Shown here: piece after piece, positions 24,305 to 33,089 of the stretch
How positions within the stretch are numbered: position 1 is the stretch's first letter
How the letters are laid out: the number at the start of each line of letters is the position of its first letter
Source: Pelagovum sp. HNIBRBA483
Lineage (GTDB): Bacteria > Pseudomonadota > Alphaproteobacteria > Rhodobacterales > Rhodobacteraceae
Assembly: GCF_040931995.1 (NCBI RefSeq)
Contig: NZ_CP162412.1
Location: forward strand, 2,829,001 to 2,893,000
Direction of reading: 5' to 3'
DNA length: 64,000 nucleotides
Translations under genes and position numbers: made by a program
The notes under the pieces: model-generated
Databases searched by the model: none
Seen by the model: the letters and a program-made list of their open reading frames with translations, nothing else
What the model was told of the DNA's origin: nothing

Positions 24305-25231
24305 ATGGCCTATGTCAGCAACATTCGCATGTTCGTTCGGGTATTCGAGCTGGGCTCGATGTCCGCCGCCGCCCGCGATCAACGCACCTCGCCTGCCGTG
24401 GCATCGGCCCGCATTGCCGAGCTGGAAAAGCACCTTGGCCTACGCCTCTTCAATCGCACCACCCGCTCGCTAAAACCGACCGAGAATGGCCGCATCTTCT
24501 ACGATGGCGCACGCCACATACTTGAGGCGATCGACGAAGCCGAAGGCGCCGTCGCCCAAACGGCGCAAAACCCGCGCGGCACCATCTTCATCGCCGCGCC
24601 TTTGGGCGTCGGCCGCCGTTTCATCGCGCCGCATGTCCCTGCATTTAAGGACGAATACCCCCAGATCGACGTGCGCCTCCGCCTCTCCGACCGCAAGATC
24701 GACGTGGTCAGCGAAGGGCTGGATATGGCCTTTCACTTGGGCGAACTCCCTGATTCGACCCTCAAGGTCCGCCTCGTCGCCGAATGCCCGCGCGTCCTCT
24801 GCGCAGCCCCTTCCTACCTTGAACGGCGCGGCATGCCCGCCAACGGCGACGCGCTGATCGGGGACCGTCACGATTGCCTGAACCTCCGCTTCCCCGGCGC
24901 GACGGAATTCCGCTGGACCCTGCAAACCACCGATGGCCCCCAGCGCTACGCGATCACCGGCCCCTTCGAATCAGATGACGGCGATGTGCTCACCGGCTGG
25001 GCGCTCGACGGGCGCGGCATCGTCATGAAACCGATCTTCGAAGTGGCCGATGAGCTGGCCGATGGCCGCCTGATTCCGGTGGCGACAGAAACACCGCCCA
25101 CCGCGACGCAGCTTGTCTGCCTCACCCAGCACCGCCGCCTCCGCGACCCGAAGATCAGGCTCTTCACCGATTTCATCATCAGCCGCGTCCGCAGCGATAT
25201 GGCCGCCGCGACCCAGCAACTCTCGGCCTAG
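24305..25231 (+). CDS. LysR-family regulator, probably of urate catabolism
   Basis: The 308-residue protein has the LysR N-terminal winged helix (FELGSMSAAARDQRTSPAVASARIAELEKHLGLRLFNRTTRSLKPTENG) and a periplasmic-binding-protein-like effector domain. Effector identity is not readable. It lies divergent from puuD, and LysR regulators usually control the divergent neighbour, so urate or an intermediate is a reasonable guess. I chose the ATG at 24305; a GTG at 24278 would add nine residues. The intergenic 99 bases are AT-rich near 24245-24270. Confidence 0.9.
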   Translation: MAYVSNIRMFVRVFELGSMSAAARDQRTSPAVASARIAELEKHLGLRLFNRTTRSLKPTENGRIFYDGARHILEAIDEAEGAVAQTAQNPRGTIFIAAPLGVGRRFIAPHVPAFKDEYPQIDVRLRLSDRKIDVVSEGLDMAFHLGELPDSTLKVRLVAECPRVLCAAPSYLERRGMPANGDALIGDRHDCLNLRFPGATEFRWTLQTTDGPQRYAITGPFESDDGDVLTGWALDGRGIVMKPIFEVADELADGRLIPVATETPPTATQLVCLTQHRRLRDPKIRLFTDFIISRVRSDMAAATQQLSA

Positions 25232-25287
25232 CCCGCCGTCTCGAACGGCACGCCGAACACCGCCGCCCGCCGGTTTTGGCAAGCCCG

Positions 25288-25644
25288 CTAGCTGCCGCGA
25301 TAGGTCGAAAAACTGAACGGCGACACCAAAAGCGGCACATGGTAATGCGCCGTGCGGTCCGAAATGCCAAAGCGGATCGGCACTTCATCGAGGAAGCGCG
25401 GATTCTCCGGCATCACCCCCATCGAGTCGAAATACGCACCCGCATAGAACAACAGCTCGTAGCGCCCGACCTTGAAATCGCCCGCAGGCAGGATCGGCCC
25501 ATCGGTCCGCCCGTCCGAATTGGTGACTTTGGTCGCAATATGCTCCCAGCCATCACCGATGCGAAACAGGTCAATTTTCATGCCCCGCGCCGGAATGCCC
25601 CGCGCCGTATCGAGCACATGTGTCGTCAGATATCCGTCAGCCAT
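25288..25644 (-). CDS. uraH: 5-hydroxyisourate hydrolase (transthyretin-like)
   Basis: UraH hydrolyses 5-hydroxyisourate, the PuuD product, to OHCU. At 117 residues it has the transthyretin-related fold with all signature parts: LTTHVLDTARGIPA with the first active-site histidine (H9), the arginine in NSDGRTDGP, and the C-terminal AHYHVPLLVSPFSFSTYRGS ending in the YRGS tetrapeptide that distinguishes the enzyme from transthyretin. No signal peptide, so cytosolic. It is divergent from the puuE-uraD operon across a region with a strong palindrome. Confidence 0.97.
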   Translation of the reverse strand: MADGYLTTHVLDTARGIPARGMKIDLFRIGDGWEHIATKVTNSDGRTDGPILPAGDFKVGRYELLFYAGAYFDSMGVMPENPRFLDEVPIRFGISDRTAHYHVPLLVSPFSFSTYRGS

Positions 25645-25734
25645 TCGTCTCTCCAATTCCGAGATTTGCAGCACTTTGCCCTGAATTCGTGCAAAAGGCG
25701 ACTATCTCAAGCGGCGACAGGTCTTTCAAAAAAA

Positions 25735-25754
25735 TACATAAAATACTTTATGTA
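25735..25754. promoter_or_regulatory. Perfect palindrome before puuE-uraD
   Basis: TACATAAA-ATAC-TTTATGTA has eight perfect base pairs around a four-base centre. It lies 43 bases before the puuE-uraD start in the AT-rich divergent region shared with uraH, a good position for an operator. A half-site-like AATACATA recurs at 28551-28558 before the purine permease. Confidence 0.5.
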
Positions 25755-25796
25755 AAAGCGGGCTAACAATCTCGCTTAACGGGAGGAATTTTCTGA

Positions 25797-27212
25797 ATGC
25801 AGCGCTACCCACGCAATATGATCGGCTACGGCCCCCGCCAACCGGATGTGCAATGGCCCGGCGGCGCGAAGGTCGCCATCAGTCTGGTGCTGAACTACGA
25901 AGAAGGCGGCGAAAACTGTGTTTTGCACGGCGATGCCGCCTCCGAGGCCTTCCTCTCCGATATCCCTGGTGCCGCGCAATGGCCCGGTCAGCGCCATTGG
26001 AACATGGAATCGATCTACGAATACGGCGCCCGCGCCGGTTTCTGGCGTCTGCATTCCCTGTTCACCGAGAAAGACATCCCCGTCACCATCTACGGCGTCG
26101 CCACCGCGCTCGCCCGCTCGCCCGAGCAGGTCGCCGCGATGAAATCCGCCGGATGGGAGATCGCCAGCCACGGCCTGAAATGGGTCGAGCATAAAGACAT
26201 GCCCGAGGACGAAGAGCGCGCCCAGATCGCCGAGGCCGTCCACTTGCACACCGAGGTCGTGGGCGAGCGCCCGCGCGGCTGGTATACGGGCCGCTGTTCG
26301 GTCAACACCGTGCGCCTCACCGCCGAAGAGGGCGGCTTCGACTGGATTTCCGATACCTACGACGATGATCTCCCCTACTGGCTGGAGCTGGAAGACCGCG
26401 ACCAACTTGTCATCCCCTACACGCTCGAAGCCAATGACATGCGCTTCGCCACTGCCCCCGGCTACACCACGGGCGAACAGTTCTATCAGTACCTCAAAGA
26501 CGCTTTCGATGAATTGTACCGCGAAGGTCAGGCAGGCCGCGCCAAGATGATGAGCGTCGGCCTCCATTGCCGCCTGATCGGTCGCCCGGGTAAGATCGCG
26601 GGCCTCCGCCGCTTCCTCGATTACGCGCAGTCGCATGAGGGCGTCTGGTTCCCCCGCCGCATCGACATCGCCCGCCACTGGGCCGAACACCACCCCAACC
26701 AGCGCTACGACCGCCCCAGCCAGATGGACCGCGCAACCTTCGTTTCCCGCTTTGGCGGCATCTTCGAACATTCCGCTTGGATCGCCGAAGGCGCATTCGA
26801 TCTCGAACTTGGCCCCGCTCATGACACCGCCGCAGGCCTGCACAACGCGCTCTGCCGCATCTTCCGCACCGCGTCCGATGACGCGCGTTTGGGCGTTCTC
26901 ACCGCCCACCCCGATCTCGCCGGCAAGCTCGCGCAAGCCAAGCGCCTGACCTCTGAAAGCACCTCCGAACAAGCCAGCGCCGGCCTCGACGCGCTGACGG
27001 ATGAAGAACGCGAAACCTTCACCCGCCTCAACACCGCCTATGTCGAAAAGCACGGCTTCCCCTTCATCATCGCCGTGCGCGACCACGACAAAGCGTCGAT
27101 CCTTTCAGCATTTGAGGCCCGCATCAACAACGACCGCGCCACCGAATTCGCCGCAGCCTGCCGCCAAGTCGAACGCATCGCCGAATTCCGCCTGAAAGAC
27201 CTGCTGCCATGA
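25797..27212 (+). CDS. Fusion of allantoinase PuuE and OHCU decarboxylase UraD
   Basis: This 471-residue protein joins two steps of urate breakdown. Residues about 1-305 are the polysaccharide-deacetylase-type allantoinase PuuE (NMIGYGPRQPDVQWPGGAKVAISLVLNYEEGGE, MESIYEYGARAGFWRL, IASHGLKW, DTYDDDLPYW), which opens the allantoin ring. Residues about 310-471 are OHCU decarboxylase: FVSRFGGIFEHSAWIAEGA, LTAHPDLAGK, SSEQASAG-like segment (TSEQASAGLDALT) and YVEKHGFPFIIAVR, which makes S-allantoin. The domains act consecutively, decarboxylase then allantoinase, so intermediates might pass between them. It begins an operon and overlaps the next gene by four bases. Confidence 0.93.
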   Translation: MQRYPRNMIGYGPRQPDVQWPGGAKVAISLVLNYEEGGENCVLHGDAASEAFLSDIPGAAQWPGQRHWNMESIYEYGARAGFWRLHSLFTEKDIPVTIYGVATALARSPEQVAAMKSAGWEIASHGLKWVEHKDMPEDEERAQIAEAVHLHTEVVGERPRGWYTGRCSVNTVRLTAEEGGFDWISDTYDDDLPYWLELEDRDQLVIPYTLEANDMRFATAPGYTTGEQFYQYLKDAFDELYREGQAGRAKMMSVGLHCRLIGRPGKIAGLRRFLDYAQSHEGVWFPRRIDIARHWAEHHPNQRYDRPSQMDRATFVSRFGGIFEHSAWIAEGAFDLELGPAHDTAAGLHNALCRIFRTASDDARLGVLTAHPDLAGKLAQAKRLTSESTSEQASAGLDALTDEERETFTRLNTAYVEKHGFPFIIAVRDHDKASILSAFEARINNDRATEFAAACRQVERIAEFRLKDLLP

Positions 27213-28030
27213 GCACCTACGCCTTCCCCCCCGGTGGCCTGCCGCCGCAAAGCCAGTCGCCCGATGCCGCAGGCGCGGTCTTCACCGAAAGCTATGCCTT
27301 CATCCCCGCCGACACGATGCGCGATATCGTGACCAGCCTCCTCCCCGGCTGGAGCGGCACCCGCGCATGGATCATCGCCCGCCCGATGACCGGCTTTGCC
27401 GAAACCTTCGCCCAATACGCGGTCGAGGTCGCCCCCGGTGGCGGCAGCGATGCGCCAGAGCCAGACGCCGGTGCCGAAGCGGGCATCCTGATCGCCGAGG
27501 GTGAGATGACCCTGACGCTGGATGGCGAAAGCCACATCCGCCGCGCCGGTGATTATACCTACATCCCCCCCGGCCATGCATGGCAGGTGAAGAACGCAGG
27601 CGATGCCCTGCTGAAGTTCCACTGGGTGCGCAAGCGCTGGCAGCCCGCCGCGGGCCTCACCGCGCCCGATCCAGTGCTGATCTCCGATCACACAACCGCC
27701 CCCAGCCCGATGCCCAACTGCCCCGATTGGGCAACCACCCGCTTCGTCGATCCCGATGACATCCGCCACGATATGCACGTCAATATCGTGACCTTCACCA
27801 ACGGCGCGCGCATCCCATTTGCCGAAACCCATATCATGGAGCACGGCCTCTACGTTCTCCAAGGCACCGCGCGCTACCTGCTGAACCGCGATTGGGTCGA
27901 GGTCGGCCCCGGCGATTTCATGTGGCTCCGCGCCTATTGCCCGCAAGCCTGCATCGCCACCGGCGACGCGCCGTTCCGCTACCTGCTCTACAAGGACGTG
28001 AACCGCCATCCAGAGCTTGTCCTCCCATGA
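27209..28030 (+). CDS. (S)-ureidoglycine aminohydrolase
   Basis: The 273-residue bicupin protein resembles YlbA/UGHY, which converts (S)-ureidoglycine to (S)-ureidoglycolate and ammonia with a metal ion. Two cupin halves are visible: GAEAGILIAEGEMTLTLDGESHIRRAGDYTYIPPGHAWQVKN (about 90-132), and FAETHIMEHGLYVLQGTARYLLNRDWVEVGPGDFMWLRAYCPQACIATG (about 205-255), whose glutamate and histidines (ETHIMEH) are metal ligands in the family. It overlaps both the upstream fusion gene and the downstream lyase gene by ATGA, indicating tight translational coupling. Cytosolic. Older annotations sometimes call it allantoicase, which does not fit a cupin. Confidence 0.92.
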   Translation: MSTYAFPPGGLPPQSQSPDAAGAVFTESYAFIPADTMRDIVTSLLPGWSGTRAWIIARPMTGFAETFAQYAVEVAPGGGSDAPEPDAGAEAGILIAEGEMTLTLDGESHIRRAGDYTYIPPGHAWQVKNAGDALLKFHWVRKRWQPAAGLTAPDPVLISDHTTAPSPMPNCPDWATTRFVDPDDIRHDMHVNIVTFTNGARIPFAETHIMEHGLYVLQGTARYLLNRDWVEVGPGDFMWLRAYCPQACIATGDAPFRYLLYKDVNRHPELVLP

Positions 28031-28512
28031 TCGAACTGCACACCGAGCCTCTTACCGCCGCCGCCTTCGCCCCCTACGGCGATGTGCTGGAGGCGTCCGG
28101 CGCGGCGGACAAGATCATCAATCAAGGGCTTTGCGGCCGCTACCATGACCGTGCCCGCTTGGATTTCGGCCCCGATGGCCGCGCGGGCCTCTCGATCTTC
28201 AAGGCCGAGCCACGCGCCCTCCCCTACACGCTCGATCTCGTCGAGCGGCATCCCGACGGCTCGCAAGCCTTCATCCCGATGAGCGCCGATCCGTTTCTGG
28301 TGATCGTGGCAGAGGATCACAACGGCACCCCCACCAACATCCGCGCCTTCCTCACCGAAACAGGTCAAGGCATCAACTTTTTGCGCAATACTTGGCACGG
28401 CGTGCTGACCCCTCTCGCCGCGCCGGGGCTGTTCGCCGTGATCGACCGGATCGGAGCAACCCCTAATCTCGAAGAATATTGGCTACAGCCACAATATGTG
28501 GTAGTCAAATAA
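28027..28512 (+). CDS. allA: Ureidoglycolate lyase
   Basis: AllA splits (S)-ureidoglycolate to glyoxylate and urea, the last step of this pathway. The 161-residue sequence fits the family: LTAAAFAPYGDVLEA, NQGLCGRYHDRARLDF, LPYTLDLVERHPDGSQAFIPMSADPFLVIVAE, and FRNTWHGVLTPL-like sequence (FLRNTWHGVLTPLAAPGLFAVIDR) near the C-terminus. The ATG overlaps the previous stop by four bases. The glyoxylate released could be used with propionyl-CoA in the ethylmalonyl-CoA pathway, whose genes ccr and ecm are about 7-12 kb away (inference). Confidence 0.95.
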   Translation: MIELHTEPLTAAAFAPYGDVLEASGAADKIINQGLCGRYHDRARLDFGPDGRAGLSIFKAEPRALPYTLDLVERHPDGSQAFIPMSADPFLVIVAEDHNGTPTNIRAFLTETGQGINFLRNTWHGVLTPLAAPGLFAVIDRIGATPNLEEYWLQPQYVVVK

Positions 28513-28575
28513 CCAAACGCATCAAAAAGAATGCGCTCAAAAAAATCAATAATACATATCAACAGGAACAATCAG

Positions 28576-29889
28576 ATGACAGACACAACTTCCTACAGTG
28601 ACCCGAACGTCACGCCACCGATGGCACAAGCCGTGCCACTCGGCTTGCAACATGTGCTCGCGATGTTCGCTTCCAACGTGACCCCATCGGTCATCGTTGC
28701 GGGCGCGGCAGGCCTCGCCTTTGGCGGTGCCGAACAGATCTACCTGATCCAGATGGCAATGCTCTTCGCCGGTATCGCGACCCTCTTCCAAACGGTTGGC
28801 TTCGGCCCCGTCGGCGCACGGCTCCCGATCATGCAAGGCACCAGCTTCGCCTTCGTCGGCGTTCTGGCAGGTGTCGCCGCCACCCAAGGCCTCTCCGTCG
28901 CGCTGACCGCCTGCGTCATCGGCGGCCTCTTCCACTTCAGCCTCGGCACGGTCATCCAGCGCATCCGCTGGCTGTTCCCACCGCTGGTCACTGGCCTCGT
29001 CATTCTCTCCATCGGCCTCTACCTGATGCCGACCGCGATCAAATACGCGGCAGGCGGCGCTGCCGATTTCCAAATGGCGGCCGAAAGCTTCGGCTCTCTC
29101 AAGCATTGGTCCGTCGCGCTGGTGGTGGTGATCGTTTCCCTGTTGTGCAAATTCTGGGGCAAGGGAACCGTGTCAAACGCCGCCATTTTGATCGGTCTGG
29201 TCGCGGGCTATATCCTCGCGCTGGTCATGGGCATGGTGAACTTTTCCAGTATCGGCAATGCTTCTTGGATCACCGGCCTTCAGGTATTTCCCTATGGCTT
29301 CGAGTTCAGCCTCGGCGCTGTCATCGCGGTGTCTTTGGTGTCCATCGTCTCCGCGATTGAAACCGTCGGCGATGCCTCGGCAACAACCAAAGCCGGTGCT
29401 GGCCGTGAGGCAACAGATGACGAGATTTCCGGCGCCACCTTCGCAGATGGTCTTGGCACGGCTGTCGCCGGTGTCTTCGGCGGCCTACCCAACACCTCCT
29501 TCAGCCAGAACGTCGGTATCGTCGGCATGACCGGCGTAATGAGCCGCCATGTCGTCACCATCGCTGGCCTCATCATGATCGCTTGCGGACTTATCCCGAA
29601 AATCGGCGCGGTGATCGGTTCGATGCCATTGCCGGTGCTCGGTGGCGGCGTGATCGTCATGTTCGGCATGGTTGCCTCCGCAGGCCTCAATGTCCTGACC
29701 GAGATCAAGATGAACCGTCGCAACATGATCATCATCGCCCTTTCCTTGACCGTTGGCCTCGGCCTCAACCTCGTGCCGAGCGCGGTCCAGTACCTGCCCG
29801 GCGTGGTGAAGGTGCTCGCCACCTCCGCCGTTGCGCCCACCGCGCTGATGGCCGTGGTGCTCAATCTGGTTTTGCCGGAAGAGGACTAA
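28576..29889 (+). CDS. NCS2-family purine (urate/xanthine) permease
   Basis: The 437-residue protein has about 12-14 membrane helices and NCS2 motifs: GLQHVLAMFASNVTPSVIVAGAAG, QTVGFGPVGARLPIMQGTSFAFVG, the NAT region FGGLPNTSFSQNVGIVGMTGVMSRHVV (QN-V-G-x motif) and GGGVIVMFGMVASAGLNVLTE. The QNVG form is usual for purine rather than uracil transporters. Lying after the urate-pathway genes, it probably imports urate or xanthine. AGGA precedes the ATG. Two hairpins follow, the second being a full terminator. Confidence 0.93.
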   Translation: MTDTTSYSDPNVTPPMAQAVPLGLQHVLAMFASNVTPSVIVAGAAGLAFGGAEQIYLIQMAMLFAGIATLFQTVGFGPVGARLPIMQGTSFAFVGVLAGVAATQGLSVALTACVIGGLFHFSLGTVIQRIRWLFPPLVTGLVILSIGLYLMPTAIKYAAGGAADFQMAAESFGSLKHWSVALVVVIVSLLCKFWGKGTVSNAAILIGLVAGYILALVMGMVNFSSIGNASWITGLQVFPYGFEFSLGAVIAVSLVSIVSAIETVGDASATTKAGAGREATDDEISGATFADGLGTAVAGVFGGLPNTSFSQNVGIVGMTGVMSRHVVTIAGLIMIACGLIPKIGAVIGSMPLPVLGGGVIVMFGMVASAGLNVLTEIKMNRRNMIIIALSLTVGLGLNLVPSAVQYLPGVVKVLATSAVAPTALMAVVLNLVLPEED

Positions 29890-29931
29890 TCACCCCAAAG
29901 ACCGCGCGGCTCACTCTGGGCCGCGCCCTTC

Positions 29932-29960
29932 ACCCGCCCTCTTTGGGGGCGGGTTTTTTT
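29932..29960 (+). terminator. Rho-independent terminator after the purine permease gene
   Basis: ACCCGCCC and GGGCGGGT pair over eight bases around a seven-base loop, followed by a run of T. It is preceded by a second hairpin (GCGCGGC with GCCGCGC, about 29904-29926). Confidence 0.93.
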
Positions 29961-30616
29961 GTGTGCAGCACCCGTTAATCAGCCATTAACTTTCTGCGCC
30001 GCAGCTTAACGATTTCTGCGGAGCGATATGCATTGGTTGTGCATCAGTTGTGTATGGATTGTGCGCCCCTTTTCGCGACAGAATTGCCGCAGCGCGGCAT
30101 CAGACAAAAAGAAACCCCGGACGAGCTCCTCCCTCTCGTCCGGGGCTTACGGCTGGAGCCGTGATCGGCGATCAACAGCCGGAACCCTGTCCACGGGGCG
30201 CACCCCGTTTTGTTGGTTCAGAACTTGTTGTCCAATTATGCGATTCGTTCAAGATTTTTAATCATTTGAGGAAAGAAAGCGCCACTTCCTTGGGCGTTTC
30301 CTGAACATCACCTGCCAAGGTGCGCCCAGTTTACCCTACGTTGAGCAAATCTCACTACACTCGCCCCTTCTCTCCACAGTGCGGAAGGCGCAAAATGACG
30401 GCAAAATCCCCAGCAAGAACTCCCTCAATCCGGCCCTCCCGCCCCTCATCCCCGCAAAAGGCCCGATTTCATGCATACGCATTAACCTTTTTAGTCACTT
30501 AAGGCGCTTCGAGAATGGCAAATTGCAGGACGTTGATGGCAACAAAAGGGCTTGAACCCCCTCCGCAAACTGACAGTCAAAAATTGGTCTGCCGCCTATT
30601 TAACACCTGCAAGTCA
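29961..30616. other. 656-base non-coding stretch, structured in its first third
   Basis: No credible protein gene is seen in this stretch. From about 30000 to 30212 several short hairpins occur, including CCGCAG with CTGCGG, TGCCGC with GCGGCA, and the CUCCUCCC-loop hairpin described separately. After 30212 the sequence is less structured; a small CACCT/AGGTG hairpin lies near 30309. The end may hold 3' sequence of the chemoreceptor transcript. Confidence 0.6.
30113..30212 (+). ncRNA. Candidate small RNA with CUCCUCCC hairpin loop (cuckoo/CcsR-like)
   Basis: An eleven-base-pair perfect stem (30115-30125 with 30135-30145) presents the nine-base loop CTCCTCCCT. The ACGGCT-GG-AGCCGT hairpin follows. 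The region closes with ACGGGG-CGCA-CCCCGT and TTTGTT (30193-30212), a good intrinsic terminator. In alphaproteobacterial cuckoo RNAs and Rhodobacter CcsR RNAs, hairpin loops carry the same anti-Shine-Dalgarno CUCCUCCC. Those usually have two such loops; here I find one. No clear promoter is visible, and the 5' end is unknown. The minus-strand reading of the big stem is also followed by T-rich sequence, so it could alternatively be a terminator for that strand. Confidence 0.45.
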
Positions 30617-32785
30617 TCAGTGGATCGCGCGATAGCCCTCGCTCATCTCACTACTTGAACTCACCAATGAAACAGGCACCACAGCAGGCACTTCGGTCAC
30701 CGTATCATCAATATCATCTACAACCTGACTGGGAGCACTGACCGTAAACTGATCGACACGTTCCCTAAGCGCCGCGCCCGTATTGGTCAGCGCCGTCGCC
30801 GTTGACGAAAGCCCGTCCGCATCCTCGGCCACAATCCGTGCAGCCCTGCTCAAATCGTTGATCGACGTATTGATCAAATCAACCCCACGGGACTGCTCCT
30901 CACTCGACAACGAAATGTCCGTCACCAAATGCTTGAGCCGTTCAACCCCGCTGGTGATGGCATCAAATGTTTCGCGTGTTCGCCCCGCGACACCGACACC
31001 TGATGTCACTTTAAGCGAGCTATCAGAAATAAGGTCAGCAGTTTCGCTCGCGGCCTTTGCAGAACGCGCGGCAAGATTTCGGACTTCGGATGCAACCACA
31101 GCAAAGCCGCGCCCGTGTTGCCCCGCCCGCGCGGCCTCAACAGCCGCATTGAGCGCCAGAAGATTGGTCTGAAATGCAATTTCATCTATCGCTCTGATAA
31201 TACTACCGATTTTTTCAGATGCGGCTTGAATATCTCTCATTGAGGTGAACATTTCCTCCACCTGCGCCTTGCCCTGGTCAATCAATACGACGTTCTCGGC
31301 AACAGCATCAGCTGCTTGCTTCGCAGAGGTTGCATTGGCCCGCACTTGGGTCGCCGTCTGTTCGACAGAGCTGGAAAGCTCAACAACTGCCGAGGACTGC
31401 TCCTCCGCCGAGTTGGCTGCACGGATAGAAGACGCCGATAACCGCGACGCAGCATCCGACAATGTCTTTGTCTCCTCGGTTATGGAGGCAAAAGAGTCCT
31501 CAAGCACGGCCAGCAAACGATCCAGCGCTGCCGCCGACGCACCGACCTCGTCCTTGCCATCAAACCCAATCCTCTCCCGCAAATCCCCAGTGTCGGCCAG
31601 CCTCACCAGCCGCGCTGTCATGATCCCAAGCGGCTTCGTGATCCCCCGCGCGAACCAATATCCAAGAGCACTCACCACAAGGATCGTCAGCGCCACAGCA
31701 ATGATGATGATGATCCCAAGCCGTGATGCATCTCGCATCAACTCCCTGTAGTCAGCTTGCAGCACCAGCCCGTACCGAACACTGGCATTTTCGAAAGAGT
31801 CGGTCGCCACCAAGGCAGATCGACCAGTTTCAGCATTCTCGCGCACGCCCACAGTGGCGTCGCTTTCAAGCGCAAAGGCCGTCAGGTCCAACCCGAGCGC
31901 GGCACTTTCGTCGGCGCCCATCTGATCATTCACAAAGACCACATCGCCATCATCCCCAATAACGGCTGCGCCGACAGGTACGCCAAGGCCTAGTTCCTGC
32001 GACATAATTTGTGCATAGGGCTCGATCGGAATTTGTAACGCAATGACGCCGTTGGAACGGCCATCGGCGTTGAGCAAAGGCACCGCAACAAAACTGGCCT
32101 GCTGATTGTTCAACGCCGCATAGGGACGAAATGGCGTATGAGCAACAACAGTTTCAAGCAGCGCTTCACCAGAAAGGTCGGACGCTTCGACCACGTCAGC
32201 GGCTTCAAGCGCCATTCGCACCGCTTGGGCCAAATCCGTGTCGCGCCATTGACCCTCAAAAGCGTTGGTGCCGTAATCGTCACGCTTGCCCCACGAATAC
32301 ACCACATCGCCTTTGTTATTGATCAGATAGAGATCCGCATAACCTCGGACGCTCACCATCGAGTCGAAGAACGGATGCCACTTGGCATGCGCATCGGCGT
32401 AAGGGGTGGTATCCGCCACCTCAAAAGGAAGGTGCCTTTCCCCGTCGGGATGCGGATTGTCGTCAACGTATTTTGTACGGATATAAGCGTTAGGATCACC
32501 TTTGGTGAATTTGAGCCCCGTCATCGCCATATTGAACTCGGACACCGCGCTATTGATGCCGAAATCAAGCGCGAGCAATTTCCCATCCTGCTTGAACCGC
32601 TCCTCCAAAAGGTACAATTCATGCGATAGCAGCGCGGTGGTTGATTGCAGCCGATCCTGCGCGCTCCGCTCAATCGTCGTTACCATCGTCGAATAGGCAA
32701 GCATACCGATCGCGATCGAAGCCACACTTGCGAGGATTACAAAACTTGCAGGCAACTTTTTCGAGATGGCGATGTTCTTAAGCAT
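30617..32785 (-). CDS. Methyl-accepting chemotaxis protein with periplasmic sensor domain
   Basis: The 722-residue chemoreceptor has membrane helices at about 9-32 and 355-378. Between them is a large periplasmic sensing region of Cache type with repeated PAS-like segments ([38 protein letters not shown]). A HAMP domain follows ([23 protein letters not shown]), then the signalling domain with the conserved tip [38 protein letters not shown]. The ligand is unknown. No other chemotaxis gene is nearby, so it is an orphan receptor. The start is ATG at 32785; an in-frame GTG lies three codons upstream. Its C-terminus lacks an evident CheR-binding pentapeptide. Confidence 0.93.
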   Translation of the reverse strand: MLKNIAISKKLPASFVILASVASIAIGMLAYSTMVTTIERSAQDRLQSTTALLSHELYLLEERFKQDGKLLALDFGINSAVSEFNMAMTGLKFTKGDPNAYIRTKYVDDNPHPDGERHLPFEVADTTPYADAHAKWHPFFDSMVSVRGYADLYLINNKGDVVYSWGKRDDYGTNAFEGQWRDTDLAQAVRMALEAADVVEASDLSGEALLETVVAHTPFRPYAALNNQQASFVAVPLLNADGRSNGVIALQIPIEPYAQIMSQELGLGVPVGAAVIGDDGDVVFVNDQMGADESAALGLDLTAFALESDATVGVRENAETGRSALVATDSFENASVRYGLVLQADYRELMRDASRLGIIIIIAVALTILVVSALGYWFARGITKPLGIMTARLVRLADTGDLRERIGFDGKDEVGASAAALDRLLAVLEDSFASITEETKTLSDAASRLSASSIRAANSAEEQSSAVVELSSSVEQTATQVRANATSAKQAADAVAENVVLIDQGKAQVEEMFTSMRDIQAASEKIGSIIRAIDEIAFQTNLLALNAAVEAARAGQHGRGFAVVASEVRNLAARSAKAASETADLISDSSLKVTSGVGVAGRTRETFDAITSGVERLKHLVTDISLSSEEQSRGVDLINTSINDLSRAARIVAEDADGLSSTATALTNTGAALRERVDQFTVSAPSQVVDDIDDTVTEVPAVVPVSLVSSSSEMSEGYRAIH

Positions 32786-32931
32786 ATTCGGCACCCAATG
32801 GCTCTAATCCTATGAACAGGATGACGCCTCATGAACGCTCGGCTTTAGCTACTTCTTTGTGAAATTTTTGTAACAACAAAAGTCTGCACCCGCGCGCGGA
32901 GTGCTCGAAAAAGCATAGTTTTTTGGGAAAG

Positions 32932-33008
32932 TGGTAGCGGAGGAGGGACTTGAACCCCCGACACGCGGATTATGATTCCGCTGCTCTAACCAACTGAGCT
33001 ACTCCGCC
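32932..33008 (-). tRNA. tRNA-Met (CAT anticodon), elongator type
   Basis: The 77-base gene includes an encoded CCA. The acceptor GGCGGAG pairs with CTCCGCT (one G-T pair). The D-arm contains AGCTCAGTTGGTTAGAGC, the anticodon stem GCGGA/TCCGC holds the loop ATCATAA with anticodon CAT, and the T-arm has GGGGGTTCAAGTCCCTC. The sequence is as in alphaproteobacterial elongator tRNA-Met. A tRNA-Ile with lysidine-modified CAT is less likely. It lies alone between the chemoreceptor and hemC genes. Confidence 0.95.
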
Positions 33009-33023
33009 ACAGGCGAGGCTTCG

Positions 33024-33051
33024 ATTAAGTAACTTGCCGCCCGAGGTCAAG
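33024..33051 (-). promoter_or_regulatory. Promoter of tRNA-Met
   Basis: On the minus strand CTTGAC is followed by 16 bases and CTTAAT, matching the CTTGAC/CTATAT type of this group at the right distance upstream of the tRNA 5' end. Confidence 0.55.
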
Positions 33052-33089
33052 CGCTCAATTGATAAAAATGTGCAGCAGAAGGCCCACCC

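Noticed and set aside
25776-27086. Long minus-strand open frame opposite the puuE-uraD fusion
   Set aside because: Antisense to a gene with clear motifs; composition typical of a GC-rich shadow frame.
30545-30580. tRNA T-arm-like sequence (minus strand GGGGGTTCAAGCCC)
   Set aside because: No acceptor, D-arm or anticodon arm can be built around it; the stem would need several G-U pairs.
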